A stretch of DNA of 64,000 nt from Lawsonibacter celer (GCF_014281125.1 NZ_JACOEA010000002.1:62001-126000), one strand, 5' to 3'. Counted from the stretch's first letter, positions 27,132-36,659 are shown. Numbers and translations are program-made. The notes: generated from the sequence alone by a model not told the origin.

Positions 27132-28025
27132 CTATTCGTCCCGGTAGCCAAAGTTGTGGATCAGGTTGAGATTGTCTCTCCAGTTTTCCTTTACCTTTAC
27201 CCAGGTCTGCAGATAGACCTTTGTGCCCATAAAGCGCTCCATATCCTCCCGGGCCAGGGTGGATATCTTTTTCAGCATGGCGCCCCCTCTGCCGATGATG
27301 ATGCCCTTGTGGCTCTCCTTCTCACAGTAAATGGTGGCGTCCAGGTCGAGCATCCCGTTTTCCCGCTCGGAAAACCGGGTGATCTCCACCGCGGTCCCAT
27401 GTGGGATCTCCTTATCCAGGCACAGCAGCAGCTTCTCCCGCACGATCTCCGCGCAGATCTGCCGCTCCGGCTGGTCGGTAATCATATCCTCCGGGAAGAG
27501 TTGGGGCCCCTCTGGCAGGAATTGGGCCAGCACGCCCAGCAGCTCCTCCACGCCCTCTCCTGCCCGGGCCGAGATGGGCACGATGGCCGCAAATTCGTGG
27601 GCCTGGCCGTAGACCTGCATCACGGAGAGCAGCTCGTCCTTCCGGACGGTGTCGATCTTGTTGATGCACAGCACTGCCGGCACCTTCAGGGCCTTGATGC
27701 GGGCAATCAGCTCCGCCTCCGGCGCGCCAATATTGGCAATGGGCTCCACCAGCAGCACCACCGCGTCCACGTCAGCCACGCTCTCCTGCACCACCTTGAC
27801 CATATAGTCCCCCAGGCGGGTGCGGGCCTTGTGCAGGCCCGGCGTGTCCAGAAAGACGAACTGGCACTCTCCCCGGTTCAGGATGGCACAGATGCGGTTG
27901 CGGGTGGTCTGGGGCTTATTGGTGACAATGGCAATCTTTTCTCCCACCAGGGCGTTGGTCAGGGTAGACTTTCCCACATTCGGCCGGCCACAGATGGTAA
28001 TCATGCCGCTTTTTTTCACTTCCAT
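27132..28025 (-). CDS. era: GTPase Era
   Basis: A 297-residue GTPase with G1 GRPNVGKST, G2 TTRNRI, G3 DTPGLH, G4 NKID and a C-terminal KH domain with GRGGAMLKKI. Era binds 16S rRNA near its 3' end and assists small-subunit maturation. It heads the era-recO operon; start has GAGGA upstream. Confidence 0.97.
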   Translation of the reverse strand: MEVKKSGMITICGRPNVGKSTLTNALVGEKIAIVTNKPQTTRNRICAILNRGECQFVFLDTPGLHKARTRLGDYMVKVVQESVADVDAVVLLVEPIANIGAPEAELIARIKALKVPAVLCINKIDTVRKDELLSVMQVYGQAHEFAAIVPISARAGEGVEELLGVLAQFLPEGPQLFPEDMITDQPERQICAEIVREKLLLCLDKEIPHGTAVEITRFSERENGMLDLDATIYCEKESHKGIIIGRGGAMLKKISTLAREDMERFMGTKVYLQTWVKVKENWRDNLNLIHNFGYRDE

Positions 28026-28172
28026 AGGTGATCCTCAACTTTCTTGAACCATTTGTCCTCTACGATCCCCGTTGTTCTATATTTTGTTTAGCATACCATA
28101 TTTTCAGGTAAATAGCTACAATAGAATGCAAGATGCGCGGAACGCCCTCTTACTGTCCCAATCAAACAGAAC

Positions 28173-28200
28173 GTCTAGGCCACGCATGCGCAGCCTAGAC
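28173..28200. terminator. Weak hairpin after the XRE regulator gene
   Basis: GTCTAGGC pairs with GCCTAGAC across a 12-base loop. It lies just past the XRE stop; the minus strand continues GTTCTGTTTG, so termination would be weak. Confidence 0.4.
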
Positions 28201-28203
28201 AAA

Positions 28204-28560
28204 TTATGGTTTGGAAGCGTAATAACCGCAAGTACGCAGGCTCTCCTTAAGCGACTTAATCGTGTAAAAGAAAAGTCGTATCTCCTCATCAGAGCAGTCT
28301 AACAGCATATCTGCAATCTCCTGCTCAAAAAACGGTCTGGACTTTTCGAGGCTTTCGTACAGCAGATTGTCCGCAGTCACTCCCAGCGCATTGGCGATGC
28401 TGACCAGTGTGGGCAGCCCCAGCTTAGTTGCACCACGTTCAATGTGAGAAATATTGGATGGCTCCTGACCGGCCAACTCCGCCAACCTCTGCTGAGTCCA
28501 GCCATGTTTCTTCCTTAAGCGACGAATCTGTCTGCCAATTGCCTGATAGTCCAATTTCAT
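28204..28560 (-). CDS. XRE-family transcriptional regulator
   Basis: Read from the ATG at 28560 with AGGTG six bases upstream; 118 residues. The N-terminal Cro/C1 helix-turn-helix is about 5-65 (IRRLRKKHGWTQQRLAELAG, NISHIERGATKLGLPTLV), followed by a helical C-terminal region (about 70-118) probably for dimerisation. It is divergent from the histidine kinase gene, and the space between holds three copies of an ATCCGATTAGG site, one of them inside the kinase promoter spacer. It therefore most likely represses itself and the two-component system. DNA-binding class is sure; targets are inferred. Confidence 0.9.
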   Translation of the reverse strand: MKLDYQAIGRQIRRLRKKHGWTQQRLAELAGQEPSNISHIERGATKLGLPTLVSIANALGVTADNLLYESLEKSRPFFEQEIADMLLDCSDEEIRLFFYTIKSLKESLRTCGYYASKP

Positions 28561-28568
28561 ACAATTCA

Positions 28569-28641
28569 CCTAATCGGATTTTTTAAATTTATTGTATATC
28601 CGATTAGGTTATGTTAAAATATTTTATATATCCGATTAGGT
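28569..28641. promoter_or_regulatory. Three ATCCGATTAGG operator-like sites between xre and the kinase gene
   Basis: CCTAATCGGAT at 28569-28579 is the reverse complement of the core in ATATCCGATTAGGT at 28596-28609 and 28628-28641. The latter two start exactly 32 bases apart, about three helical turns. Site 2 lies within the spacer of the kinase promoter and site 3 at its expected start point; site 1 overlaps the xre ribosome site. Confidence 0.75.
28592..28620 (+). promoter_or_regulatory. Candidate promoter of the histidine kinase gene
   Basis: TTGTAT (28592-28597), 17-base spacer and TAAAAT (28615-28620). The spacer contains an ATCCGATTAGG site. Confidence 0.55.
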
Positions 28642-28714
28642 CTTAAATTAATTTTTTGGCCAAATTTTCCTTAAGCTTCCAACCTGTTAGAAAATAAAAA
28701 GCGAGGTGTTCTTT

Positions 28715-30166
28715 GTGCTATTTAGTGATTACAGCTGCATTTCCAGAAACTCTGTTCAGATTTTAGAAAATTCTGGAATTTACCGTCTGCTTGGCTTATC
28801 CTGGGCTTCCATCGTAGTGGTGCTCCACTCCGGCAGAACCATTATCGAGGCTGAAAATGACTGCGGAGGGCTGGGGCACGACCTGCCCTCCAGAGCACTG
28901 GAGGCACACAGGGCCGAACTGCTCCGCCGGGATAATCATTACGGTACACTTTTCTATGAAGATGTCCACTTCGCCTATTTTCTGATTCGACGGGATACCT
29001 CCTACAACGTCTACTATTATTTTGCCAAAAAGGGAGCAAACTTTTCTGACAGTGATCTGCAATGGTTCCAGATATACAATAAAAAAAGTTATAGCGCACT
29101 GGTGGTAAACAACGAGCTGATCCAGACACATGAGTACTTGTCCAGCGTCATTGATGGCATTGACTCCTATGTTCTGGTGCTGGATCTGGATAAAATTGTC
29201 ATCTCCTACAATGCCAAGTGCAAGCAACTCTTTGCCCGGGATGTACAAACTGATCGCTATAGCTTTTCCATGCTCCGCTTTGAACGAATGGAGCAGCTGC
29301 GGGCCTGTATTCAGCGCGCCATTTCCACGGAGCGCAGACAGTTTTTAAACGGTATCCCCCTTCGCCCGCCTGAGCAGGACAAAATTTTCTCTATTGCAGT
29401 CTCCCCCCTGCACAACAGCAAGAAGGCCGTCTGCGGTGTAATTCTCATCTGCAACGACATGTCCAAATCTTACCTGGTGCAGCTGCAAAACGAGTCAATT
29501 GAAAAATATAAATTTATCAGTGATATTGCTCTGGGACTCTCTCATGATATCAAAAATCCTCTAATGAACATCCGCAGCTGTACTGGATACCTGCTCCAGC
29601 ACAGACCCGGCTCCCAGGAACAGGATGAGCTTCTGCAGGATATCGGCCTGGAGGTCGACCGCATCAACGCTATTCTCAATCAAATGCTCTCCTACTGCAG
29701 CGTATCCACAGAGGACACCTCCTCCTTTGTGAACATCAACGACATCCTGTCCACCTGCATCCAGGTCATCTCCCGCCAGAAGCTCTACAAGGACATTTCC
29801 ATCCACGCTGATCTGGCGGAAAACCTCCCGCCGCTGACTGCCAAAAGCGGCGACCTGTATCAGGTGTTTCTCAATATCATCCTGAACGCCGTGCAGGCCA
29901 TCGAAAGCAGCGGTGTCATCACCATCTCCACCCGCCTGTCGGAACAGGATCGCACCCTGCTGGTGGATATCTCCGATAACGGCCCTGGTATCCCACCGGA
30001 GCACCTCCAGGATATCTTTTCCCCCTTTTATACCACAAAGCCTCAGGGGACGGGTGTAGGGCTTTATCTGAGCCATCGGCTCCTCCAGCACTACCATGCT
30101 GGAATTGAGGTAAGGTCTGACCCCGGGGTACAAACCACCTTCGCCCTGTCTTTCCCCGTCCGATAG
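28715..30166 (+). CDS. Soluble PAS-domain sensor histidine kinase (NtrB/AtoS-like)
   Basis: Read from the GTG at 28715 with GAGGTG six bases upstream; 483 residues. No transmembrane segment is seen, so it senses inside the cell. An N-terminal region of about 130 residues has no match I recognise; a PAS-like domain (about 140-250, SVIDGIDSYVLVLDLDKIVI) follows, then HisKA with phospho-accepting His277 in GLSHDIKNPLMN and an ATPase domain with N-box NIILNAVQAI, G1 DNGPGIP and G2 GTGVGLYLS. This is the NtrB/AtoS subgroup that pairs with NtrC-type regulators; the partner gene follows 49 bases downstream. Confidence 0.92.
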   Translation: MLFSDYSCISRNSVQILENSGIYRLLGLSWASIVVVLHSGRTIIEAENDCGGLGHDLPSRALEAHRAELLRRDNHYGTLFYEDVHFAYFLIRRDTSYNVYYYFAKKGANFSDSDLQWFQIYNKKSYSALVVNNELIQTHEYLSSVIDGIDSYVLVLDLDKIVISYNAKCKQLFARDVQTDRYSFSMLRFERMEQLRACIQRAISTERRQFLNGIPLRPPEQDKIFSIAVSPLHNSKKAVCGVILICNDMSKSYLVQLQNESIEKYKFISDIALGLSHDIKNPLMNIRSCTGYLLQHRPGSQEQDELLQDIGLEVDRINAILNQMLSYCSVSTEDTSSFVNINDILSTCIQVISRQKLYKDISIHADLAENLPPLTAKSGDLYQVFLNIILNAVQAIESSGVITISTRLSEQDRTLLVDISDNGPGIPPEHLQDIFSPFYTTKPQGTGVGLYLSHRLLQHYHAGIEVRSDPGVQTTFALSFPVR

Positions 30167-30215
30167 GCCCTCTTTCCTCATTCCTTCCACCAATTATCCC
30201 AGAGAGGAGCGCACT

Positions 30216-31592
30216 ATGTTTCACATTTTACTGATAGATGACGAAATCGTCTTCCTGCGTATTCTGAAAAAGGAACTGGAGCTGAAGGGCTATGAAGTGG
30301 TGGCAGAGTCAGACAGCAGCCGAGCCATGGATCATTTCTGCAGGCTCCAATTCGACATGGTAATTCTGGACATCAACATGCCCCACAAATCCGGCTATGA
30401 TATTCTACAGGAAATTCGCCGCCGCGATCAGCGCTGCAATATCATTCTGGTTACCGCCTACGCCTCCATTGAGGGTGCCGTGCAGGGGATGAAGCTTGGA
30501 GCCAACGACTATCTGCAAAAGCCCTTCGCCCTCAAAATTTTGATGGATAAAATTGCCCAGTTGGCCAAATCCTCTGAGCATCTCCCGCCCAGACAGGGTT
30601 CCGCAGCTGCGGCGGATGCCATCACCCGGCTTTCGCCTTCCAACAACCGGCTTATGACCTTGGTGGCCCACACGATAGACCGGGTAAAGGATACTGGTGC
30701 TACAGTGCTGATTACCGGGGAAAACGGCAGCGGAAAAGGGGTTGCCGCCAAGATGATCCACTACTCCAGCAACCGCGCCAAGGAGCCGTTTATGCTGGTA
30801 GACTGTGCCGCAATGCTGGAGAACCTTATGGAAAGCGAGCTTTTTGGCTATGAAAAGGGGGCGTTTACCGGAGCTGTCAGCCGCCAAAAGGGTAAATTCG
30901 AACAGGCGGGCGCAGGCACCATCTTTTTGGATGAGATCGGCGTGCTTCCCCATCACCTCCAGACCCGGCTGCTCACCGTACTTCAAGAGAGGTATTTTTT
31001 CCGGGTTGGGGGTACAGAACGTATCCCCGTACGCGCGAGAATTGTGGCGGCCACCAATGAGAATCTGGAGGAATCAGTCAAAAACGGTATCTTCCGCGAG
31101 GATCTGTACTACCGCCTGAACGTGGTCCGTATTGAAATCCCACCTCTCCGCCTGAGGAGGGAGGACATTCCTCCACTATCCCAAGATATCCTCCGGCGCC
31201 GCGCCCAGGCCCTGGGGGTTCCACTTCCCGAAGTGGAACCGGCTTTTTTTGACACACTGTGCGGCTACCACTGGCCGGGCAATCTGCGGGAGCTTGAGAA
31301 CGCTCTTGAGAGTGCTCTGATTCTCTGTGACGGCAGATATTTGAAGCCTTCCGACCTTCCTCTGCGCATTTATGGCAATGCCTCCTCACGAGGCGAGGAG
31401 GCCGCCCTTATGCAACGGGCCACAGAACGCTCAGAAATATCCGCCATCACTGCCGCCTTGGAGCAGTGCGGCGGAAATCGCGAGAGCACAGCCAAGTTAC
31501 TGGGCATCTCCCGGCGTACCCTCCAGTATAAACTGAAAAAATACGGTTTGCTGACGCCCCGCGTGCTGGGTTCTTCCTTTCGTCAGAGCTGA
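30216..31592 (+). CDS. NtrC/AtoC-family sigma-54 response regulator
   Basis: A 458-residue regulator. Receiver domain 1-120 with Asp8, Asp9, phospho-acceptor Asp52, Thr80 and Lys102; AAA+ domain about 140-375 with Walker A GENGSGKG, the sigma-54-contacting loop GAFTGA and Walker B TIFLDEIG; C-terminal Fis-type helix-turn-helix (GGNRESTAKLLGISRRTLQY). It should hydrolyse ATP to open sigma-54 promoters when phosphorylated by the upstream kinase. Two such promoters stand at 42837-43122, divergent around the acyl-CoA genes, which are the obvious local targets. GGAG site upstream. Confidence 0.95.
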   Translation: MFHILLIDDEIVFLRILKKELELKGYEVVAESDSSRAMDHFCRLQFDMVILDINMPHKSGYDILQEIRRRDQRCNIILVTAYASIEGAVQGMKLGANDYLQKPFALKILMDKIAQLAKSSEHLPPRQGSAAAADAITRLSPSNNRLMTLVAHTIDRVKDTGATVLITGENGSGKGVAAKMIHYSSNRAKEPFMLVDCAAMLENLMESELFGYEKGAFTGAVSRQKGKFEQAGAGTIFLDEIGVLPHHLQTRLLTVLQERYFFRVGGTERIPVRARIVAATNENLEESVKNGIFREDLYYRLNVVRIEIPPLRLRREDIPPLSQDILRRRAQALGVPLPEVEPAFFDTLCGYHWPGNLRELENALESALILCDGRYLKPSDLPLRIYGNASSRGEEAALMQRATERSEISAITAALEQCGGNRESTAKLLGISRRTLQYKLKKYGLLTPRVLGSSFRQS

Positions 31593-31635
31593 AAAATGGG
31601 CTCTGTACCTTTTCTCCGTACAGAACCCATTTTTC
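31592..31635. terminator. Bidirectional terminator between the regulator and symporter genes
   Basis: Stem AAAAATGGG-TCTGTAC with one mismatch and a nine-base loop (31592-31608 with 31618-31634), ending in A5/T5 so that both convergent transcripts gain a T-run. Confidence 0.85.
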
Positions 31636-31647
31636 TACTGGGAGCGC

Positions 31648-33087
31648 TCAGACCTTTGCCTGCTCCTGTTTCCTTGTATATTCCAGCGCCTCAGTATAGC
31701 GCAGATGCTCTTGGGAAACCGGCTCCCTGTTTGTCAGGGAGAGGGGAATCAGGACAATCAGGGTGACAGCCGCAGCAGGCCAGAAAGCAGAGATACCGAA
31801 GGGGTTTCCGCCGAAAAACCAGCCCGCCGCCACGATACCGCCGATGAGCATGGCCCAGAACGCAGAACGGGAGTTGACCCGCTTCCAGAACAGAGCCACC
31901 ACCAATACCAGCCCCACGACAGAGCGGATTTGGAAGGCCCCCAACATGGAGCCCAGGATAGATCCGGCGCCCATGCCCAGCAAACTGGCCCCGATACCCA
32001 CGATAACCGCTACCAGACGGGTACAGTTGAGCTCCTGCCGGTCGGTGGGGTCTTTATTGATCACCCCACGATAGAAATCCCGGGTAATGGTAGTGCTCAC
32101 AATCAACAGTAGAGACGGCCCGGTGGACCAGATTGCCGCCAGAATCGCCATACTGATCAGCCCGCTGAAAAAGGGCCCCAGCTGGGCTGCTACAGTATAA
32201 ATAATGCTGCCTGCAGCCGCGTCCGGCAGAAGCACCTTTCCGCAGATGCCAATAAGGGAGGGCGCCATGGCAAAGGGCACAATCAGGAACCCGGCAATAA
32301 TGCAGCCGCGGTTGGCTGTTTTCACGGATTTGGCGGTAAAGACCGCGCTCACGGTAGTTGCCGCTGCCAGATAGGAGAACGCTGTGCCAATGGCAGAGGC
32401 GATGGTGGTCAGCCAGTCCGGTTGTCCAAAACTGAAATACGTGCTGGGCAGCGTATCCACCAGCACCTGCGGTCCGCCTACCAGGCGAAGCGCCAGAAAG
32501 GCGATGATAAAAACCCCCAGGTACATGACGAAGGAGTGCAGCAGATTCATCGAGGCGATCCCCTTCATTCCTCCCACTACCGTGACCACTACAAAAAGTA
32601 TTGCCACAATGAGTGTCATCACAGTGGTGCTCACCCCCAGCATAGGAGCCAGGATAGCGGCTGCCGCTTTAGCCTGAGTGGAAAAGAGGATGCCATATAC
32701 CAATACGATGACCACCAGCAGCACCATACGGCATCGGAAATCGAACAGTTTTTCATAGGCCTCCGGCACGGACATGACGCCGTAACGGGTACCCATCGCT
32801 TTATAAAAACGGCCTACAAATACGACAAAGAAAATACACCCCAGACACATGCCCCAATTGGCCCACACTGAGGAAAACCCCGTGGTAAACCCCGTGGTGG
32901 CATTGCCGATGGTGCCGGAGCCGGCAATCATTTCGGAAAACAACATGGCCACCACCGCCGGAAGGGTGAGGGCACCGCCAGCTACGGAAAAAGACTTGGA
33001 GTCGTTATTCTTTTTGACAAAGTAGAAGCTGATCGCCATAGTAACCGCCAGATAGACAACTACCATGATCAAAGGCAGATTTGCCAT
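31648..33087 (-). CDS. Sodium:solute symporter (SSS family)
   Basis: A 479-residue polytopic membrane protein with about 13 helices and the SSS pattern (FSVAGGALTLPAVVAMLFSE near the N-terminus, GGMKGIASMNLLHSFVMYLG and the later TITRDFYRGVINKDPTDRQ). SSS proteins co-transport Na+ with monocarboxylates, amino acids, sugars or carnitine-like solutes. As the last gene of the acyl-CoA operon it probably imports the acid that the pathway activates. It follows the GntP-type gene after a 102-base gap with a large palindrome. Confidence 0.9.
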   Translation of the reverse strand: MANLPLIMVVVYLAVTMAISFYFVKKNNDSKSFSVAGGALTLPAVVAMLFSEMIAGSGTIGNATTGFTTGFSSVWANWGMCLGCIFFVVFVGRFYKAMGTRYGVMSVPEAYEKLFDFRCRMVLLVVIVLVYGILFSTQAKAAAAILAPMLGVSTTVMTLIVAILFVVVTVVGGMKGIASMNLLHSFVMYLGVFIIAFLALRLVGGPQVLVDTLPSTYFSFGQPDWLTTIASAIGTAFSYLAAATTVSAVFTAKSVKTANRGCIIAGFLIVPFAMAPSLIGICGKVLLPDAAAGSIIYTVAAQLGPFFSGLISMAILAAIWSTGPSLLLIVSTTITRDFYRGVINKDPTDRQELNCTRLVAVIVGIGASLLGMGAGSILGSMLGAFQIRSVVGLVLVVALFWKRVNSRSAFWAMLIGGIVAAGWFFGGNPFGISAFWPAAAVTLIVLIPLSLTNREPVSQEHLRYTEALEYTRKQEQAKV

Positions 33088-33127
33088 AACCTTATCACCT
33101 GACCATTCTCATATTTTGTATTATCCA

Positions 33128-33155
33128 CTGCGGCCGGGCATATGCCCGGCCGCAG
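33128..33155. other. 28-bp perfect palindrome in the GntP-SSS intergenic gap
   Basis: CTGCGGCCGGGCAT followed by its exact complement. No T-run follows on either strand, so an mRNA processing or stability element, or a protein site, is likelier than a terminator. Confidence 0.65.
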
Positions 33156-33189
33156 CTCATATCATTTTGGAGGTCTTTGATGTCGGAGG

Positions 33190-34500
33190 TTACACAAATA
33201 CGCCAAACTTGACCAGGAGAAGGGTAATCAGAAATGCTGCGCCGCAGCCGATGAAGTTGGTCCGGATATAACACCAGATACCGGCGCCATAGCGAATCTT
33301 GCACACATTCATGCAGTTGACTGGACCGGAAGAATGGGGTGGGATACTGGTAAAGATACTGCTCATCATCAGGCGATGAGAGGTGGCCGGGGAGAGCCCC
33401 GCCTCGGTAAAGAGCGCAAAAGCATCAGGCCCGATAGCGTTGATGCCGCCAGTGGAGGAGGCGGTACAGAAGCTAAGTACAATGATCATGATGCAGCCGC
33501 CGTACAGGGAGGGGATCTGGTGCAGCCACTCAGTCAGCACCGTGTAGCCCAGGGAGGCCTTCAGGCAGGTTCCCACAGCACTGGCCGCAGATACGCCCAG
33601 AATAGGGGTAAAGCCGCTGCTGACACCCGCGGTGATAACCTCCCAGGGTTTTTTGATCCGGCCGGGCATGGCTACAAAGCACAGAAGGATGCCCAAGGCC
33701 ACACAGATGATAATATTCCACTTCAGCACAGCTGCGGTAATGACCATAACCAGGATGGGAATAATGGACTGAATCAGGCTGGGCAGTTTGGATACGTCGT
33801 CGTCAATGCCACCTTCCAGGGAGGCAGCAATCGCAGCCCCAGTATCCATAAAGCCCTCGCCCCGCTTTTCGGAACGCTTTACATCCCAGAAGATAATAAG
33901 GATTTCAAACAGGAAGCACAGGCCGCCGCTGACGATGCCCATGACGGCGCCAGAGGAAATATCTGTGCCACAGATATTGGCAGCCGCAATATTAACCAGC
34001 TGCAGGTTACCCGGAATCATCATGGTGAACAGGCAGGTGGCGCCGCCGTAGCAGTACATTCTCCAGGGCAGATTATTGCGGCGGAACACCTCGATGGCGA
34101 TGTCCATAACCGTGTATACAATCACAAAGCCGCTGACGCCCACATAGCTGAGAATGGCATACATAATGGGCACAAAGAGGGCGGCCAGGAATCTAGCGTT
34201 CTTCTTGCTCTTTCCACACAGGTGATAGACGGCGATGGCGATGCGTTTGGCGCCCCCGCTGGCACTCAGGGTCTTGCCGAACAGGGCGCCCAAAATAAAG
34301 ATCAGGAAATAGGACTTAATAAAGCCAGAAAACCCGGCGGCCCAAGTGGAGGTAATTCCCTCCAGAATGGGGTTGCCAGAGGTTACGATGATGACCAGTG
34401 CCCCCAGGAAGCCGGACACCACCAGGTTTACGCCTTTGGCACAACAGAAGATAAAGAGCACCAGGCCGGCGGCAATACCAATCAGACTGACAATTTCCAT
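33190..34500 (-). CDS. GntP-family permease (hydroxybutyrate/gluconate-permease-like)
   Basis: A 436-residue membrane protein with about 12 helices. It resembles the GntP branch annotated as D-beta-hydroxybutyrate permease: FSGFIKSYFLIFILGALFGK early, MMIPGNLQLVNIAAANICGT centrally, and TSIPPHSSGPVN near the C-terminus. GntP proteins move small hydroxy acids by proton symport. With the SSS gene it gives this operon two distinct carriers, either for two substrates or for import and export. Start has GGAGAG upstream. Confidence 0.82.
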   Translation of the reverse strand: MEIVSLIGIAAGLVLFIFCCAKGVNLVVSGFLGALVIIVTSGNPILEGITSTWAAGFSGFIKSYFLIFILGALFGKTLSASGGAKRIAIAVYHLCGKSKKNARFLAALFVPIMYAILSYVGVSGFVIVYTVMDIAIEVFRRNNLPWRMYCYGGATCLFTMMIPGNLQLVNIAAANICGTDISSGAVMGIVSGGLCFLFEILIIFWDVKRSEKRGEGFMDTGAAIAASLEGGIDDDVSKLPSLIQSIIPILVMVITAAVLKWNIIICVALGILLCFVAMPGRIKKPWEVITAGVSSGFTPILGVSAASAVGTCLKASLGYTVLTEWLHQIPSLYGGCIMIIVLSFCTASSTGGINAIGPDAFALFTEAGLSPATSHRLMMSSIFTSIPPHSSGPVNCMNVCKIRYGAGIWCYIRTNFIGCGAAFLITLLLVKFGVFV

Positions 34501-34554
34501 ATGTTCTCTCCTCTCAAAATACGCTTTCTTCTCTCTTTTAGGCTCGGTGCAGGA

Positions 34555-35781
34555 TTAGATTGTCCCACAGCAGAAACCATTGGGTAGATCAGACTCTGTA
34601 AGCAGTTTTCTTTTTTGGGGCAACCTTTCATAAATTCCGGCTGCGCCCATACCGCCGCCCACACACATCGTGATCAGTGCATACCGACCGCCGGTACGCT
34701 CCAGTTCAGCCAGGGCTTTGCAGCTCAATATGGCACCAGTGGCGCCCAGCGGATGGCCCAGGGCCATAGCGCCGCCGTTGGGGTTGACCTTGGCCATATC
34801 CAATCCCAGTTCCCTGATACAGGGGATTGCCTGTGCGGCGAAGGCCTCGTTTAGTTCGATCACATCCATGTCTGCAATTTTCAGTCCGGTGAGCTTCATA
34901 ACCTTTGGAACCGCATAGATGGGCCCGATGCCCATCAGGTGGGGCTCCACCCCCGCCACAGCGTAGGCCAGAAAGCGGGCAATGGGTTCAATCCCCAAGG
35001 CGTCCGCCTTTTCCCGGGACATGAGCACCAGGAACCCGGCTCCGTCGCTAGTCTGAGAAGAGGTTCCGGCAGTTACCGTGCCATTCTCTTTAAACACGGT
35101 CTTTAGCCCGGCCAGACTCTCCATGGTAGTATTCGGGCGAATTCCGTCGTCCCGTGAAAAGACCACGGTGCTTCCTTCGGCATCCGGTACTTCCACAGGG
35201 ATGATTTCACCGTCAAATTTCCCCGCGGCCTGGGCAGCGGCGGCCCGCTTGTGACTCTCTACCGCTAGGGCATCCATCTCTTCCCGGGTCACGCCATAAG
35301 CCTCAGCCACATTCTCCGCCGTACCTCCCATCGGCACCAAGGAGTTTGGCTTGTGCTCCACTAGCCAGGGGCTGCGGTCGTCCAGCCCCATATTGATGGG
35401 CAGGGCCGACATAGACTCCACGCCGCCGGCCACCACCACTTGGGCCTGACCGGTCATAATGGCGTTAGCACCGATGGAAATCGCCTGCAGACCGGAAGAG
35501 CAAAAGCGGCACACGGTCTCCGCCGGAATACTGACCGGCAGATCGGCCCGCAGAACGATCTGCCGTGCTATATTCGAGCCCTGCTTGCCGCTGGGATTGG
35601 AGCACCCCACCACTACGTCGTCAATATCGGCGGGATCGAGGGCGGGTACCCGGTCCAGCACGCCTCGAAGCACCTGGGCGCCAAAGTCTACCGGGTGCGC
35701 AAATGCCAGCCCGCCCTTACGGGCCCGCCCCACAGCGGAGCGGCCGTAGGCGGCCACCACAACTTCGTTTAATCCGTTCAT
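34555..35781 (-). CDS. Acetyl-CoA acyltransferase (thiolase)
   Basis: A 408-residue thiolase with nucleophile Cys94 in RFCSSGLQAI, the HPLGATGA histidine region (NPNGGAMALGHPLGATGA) and the second cysteine in ITMCVGGGMGAAGIYE. The usual VNRxC is VCRFC. It releases acetyl-CoA from 3-ketoacyl-CoA, or condenses acetyl-CoA in the reverse sense. A short C-terminal extension beyond the usual end (about 20 residues, KRKLLTESDLPNGFCC) is unusual. In the acyl-CoA operon, 17 bases after the dehydrogenase gene. Confidence 0.94.
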   Translation of the reverse strand: MNGLNEVVVAAYGRSAVGRARKGGLAFAHPVDFGAQVLRGVLDRVPALDPADIDDVVVGCSNPSGKQGSNIARQIVLRADLPVSIPAETVCRFCSSGLQAISIGANAIMTGQAQVVVAGGVESMSALPINMGLDDRSPWLVEHKPNSLVPMGGTAENVAEAYGVTREEMDALAVESHKRAAAAQAAGKFDGEIIPVEVPDAEGSTVVFSRDDGIRPNTTMESLAGLKTVFKENGTVTAGTSSQTSDGAGFLVLMSREKADALGIEPIARFLAYAVAGVEPHLMGIGPIYAVPKVMKLTGLKIADMDVIELNEAFAAQAIPCIRELGLDMAKVNPNGGAMALGHPLGATGAILSCKALAELERTGGRYALITMCVGGGMGAAGIYERLPQKRKLLTESDLPNGFCCGTI

Positions 35782-35798
35782 GTTTTCTCCCTCAGTTC

Positions 35799-36659
35799 TT
35801 ATTTGTGATACTCGTAGAAGCCCTTTCCGGTTTTGCGCCCCAGTTTGCCTGCCTTAACCTTGGCTTCCAGCAGGTCATACCCCACGGACTTTTTTCCGGT
35901 AGCCTCATACTCCCGTTTGCGGGTGTTGAATGCGATGTCAATGCCTGCAAAGTCCAGCAATTTAAAGGGCCCAAGGGGATAATTCAGGCCGTTTTCCACC
36001 GCCGTGTCGATATCCTGCGGCGTAGCGTAGCCCTGCTCCGCCAGCCAGAAGGCCTCCACGCTCACCGCTTTGGCAATTCGGTTTGCAATGAAACCCTCAA
36101 TCTCCTTCTTTACCCAGATGGGGGTCTTGCCGTTGGCCTTGGCAAAGGCGATCAGAGAATCTATCGTATCCTGGCTGGTATGGGGACCCTGGACCACCTC
36201 AATAAGCTTCATCACCAGTGCAGGATTGAAATAGTGGAAATTTGCCAGCCGTGCGGGGTTTGTCACACAGTGGACAAACAAGGACGAGGCCATAAAGCTG
36301 GAATTCGTGGCAATAATCGTATCCTCGCTTACCAAAGCGCTCACCTTGCGGAAAAAATCTTCCTTGATCTGCTGGTCCTCCAAAATTGCCTCAATCACCA
36401 GATCCGCACCTTCGGCAGCCTCCTCCAGGGAGGAAGCCACATGAAAACGCGCGTCGGCAGCCGCAGCCGCTTCCTGAGTCAGCTTCCCCTTGGCCACCCG
36501 CCCTGCCAGGTACTCCTCCGCCCAGGGCTGGAGCTTCTCTGCCACCTGGGGCAGTGTGTCGGTAATCCAGACATCAAATCCATTGATAGCCGCGCACAGT
36601 GCAATCTGCTTACCCATCTGGCCGCCGCCTGCCACACATACCTTTTTAATCTCTTTCAA
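35799..36659 (-). CDS. 3-hydroxyacyl-CoA dehydrogenase
   Basis: A 286-residue protein of the 3-hydroxybutyryl-CoA dehydrogenase type: Rossmann motif VCVAGGGQMGKQIA (canonical GxGxxG reads GGGQMG), ALVSEDTIIATNSS, NPARLANFHYFNPA, and the C-terminal helical domain with GRKTGKGFYEY. It oxidises L-3-hydroxyacyl-CoA with NAD. The start is TTG with GGAGG nine bases upstream. Together with the FadN-type crotonase encoded at 40009 it rebuilds the two activities found in one protein in Bacillus FadN. Confidence 0.93.
   Translation of the reverse strand: MKEIKKVCVAGGGQMGKQIALCAAINGFDVWITDTLPQVAEKLQPWAEEYLAGRVAKGKLTQEAAAAADARFHVASSLEEAAEGADLVIEAILEDQQIKEDFFRKVSALVSEDTIIATNSSFMASSLFVHCVTNPARLANFHYFNPALVMKLIEVVQGPHTSQDTIDSLIAFAKANGKTPIWVKKEIEGFIANRIAKAVSVEAFWLAEQGYATPQDIDTAVENGLNYPLGPFKLLDFAGIDIAFNTRKREYEATGKKSVGYDLLEAKVKAGKLGRKTGKGFYEYHK

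Noticed and set aside
28706-28714. GTG at 28706 as start of the histidine kinase
   Set aside because: That codon is part of the GAGGTG ribosome site; the GTG at 28715 has proper spacing.
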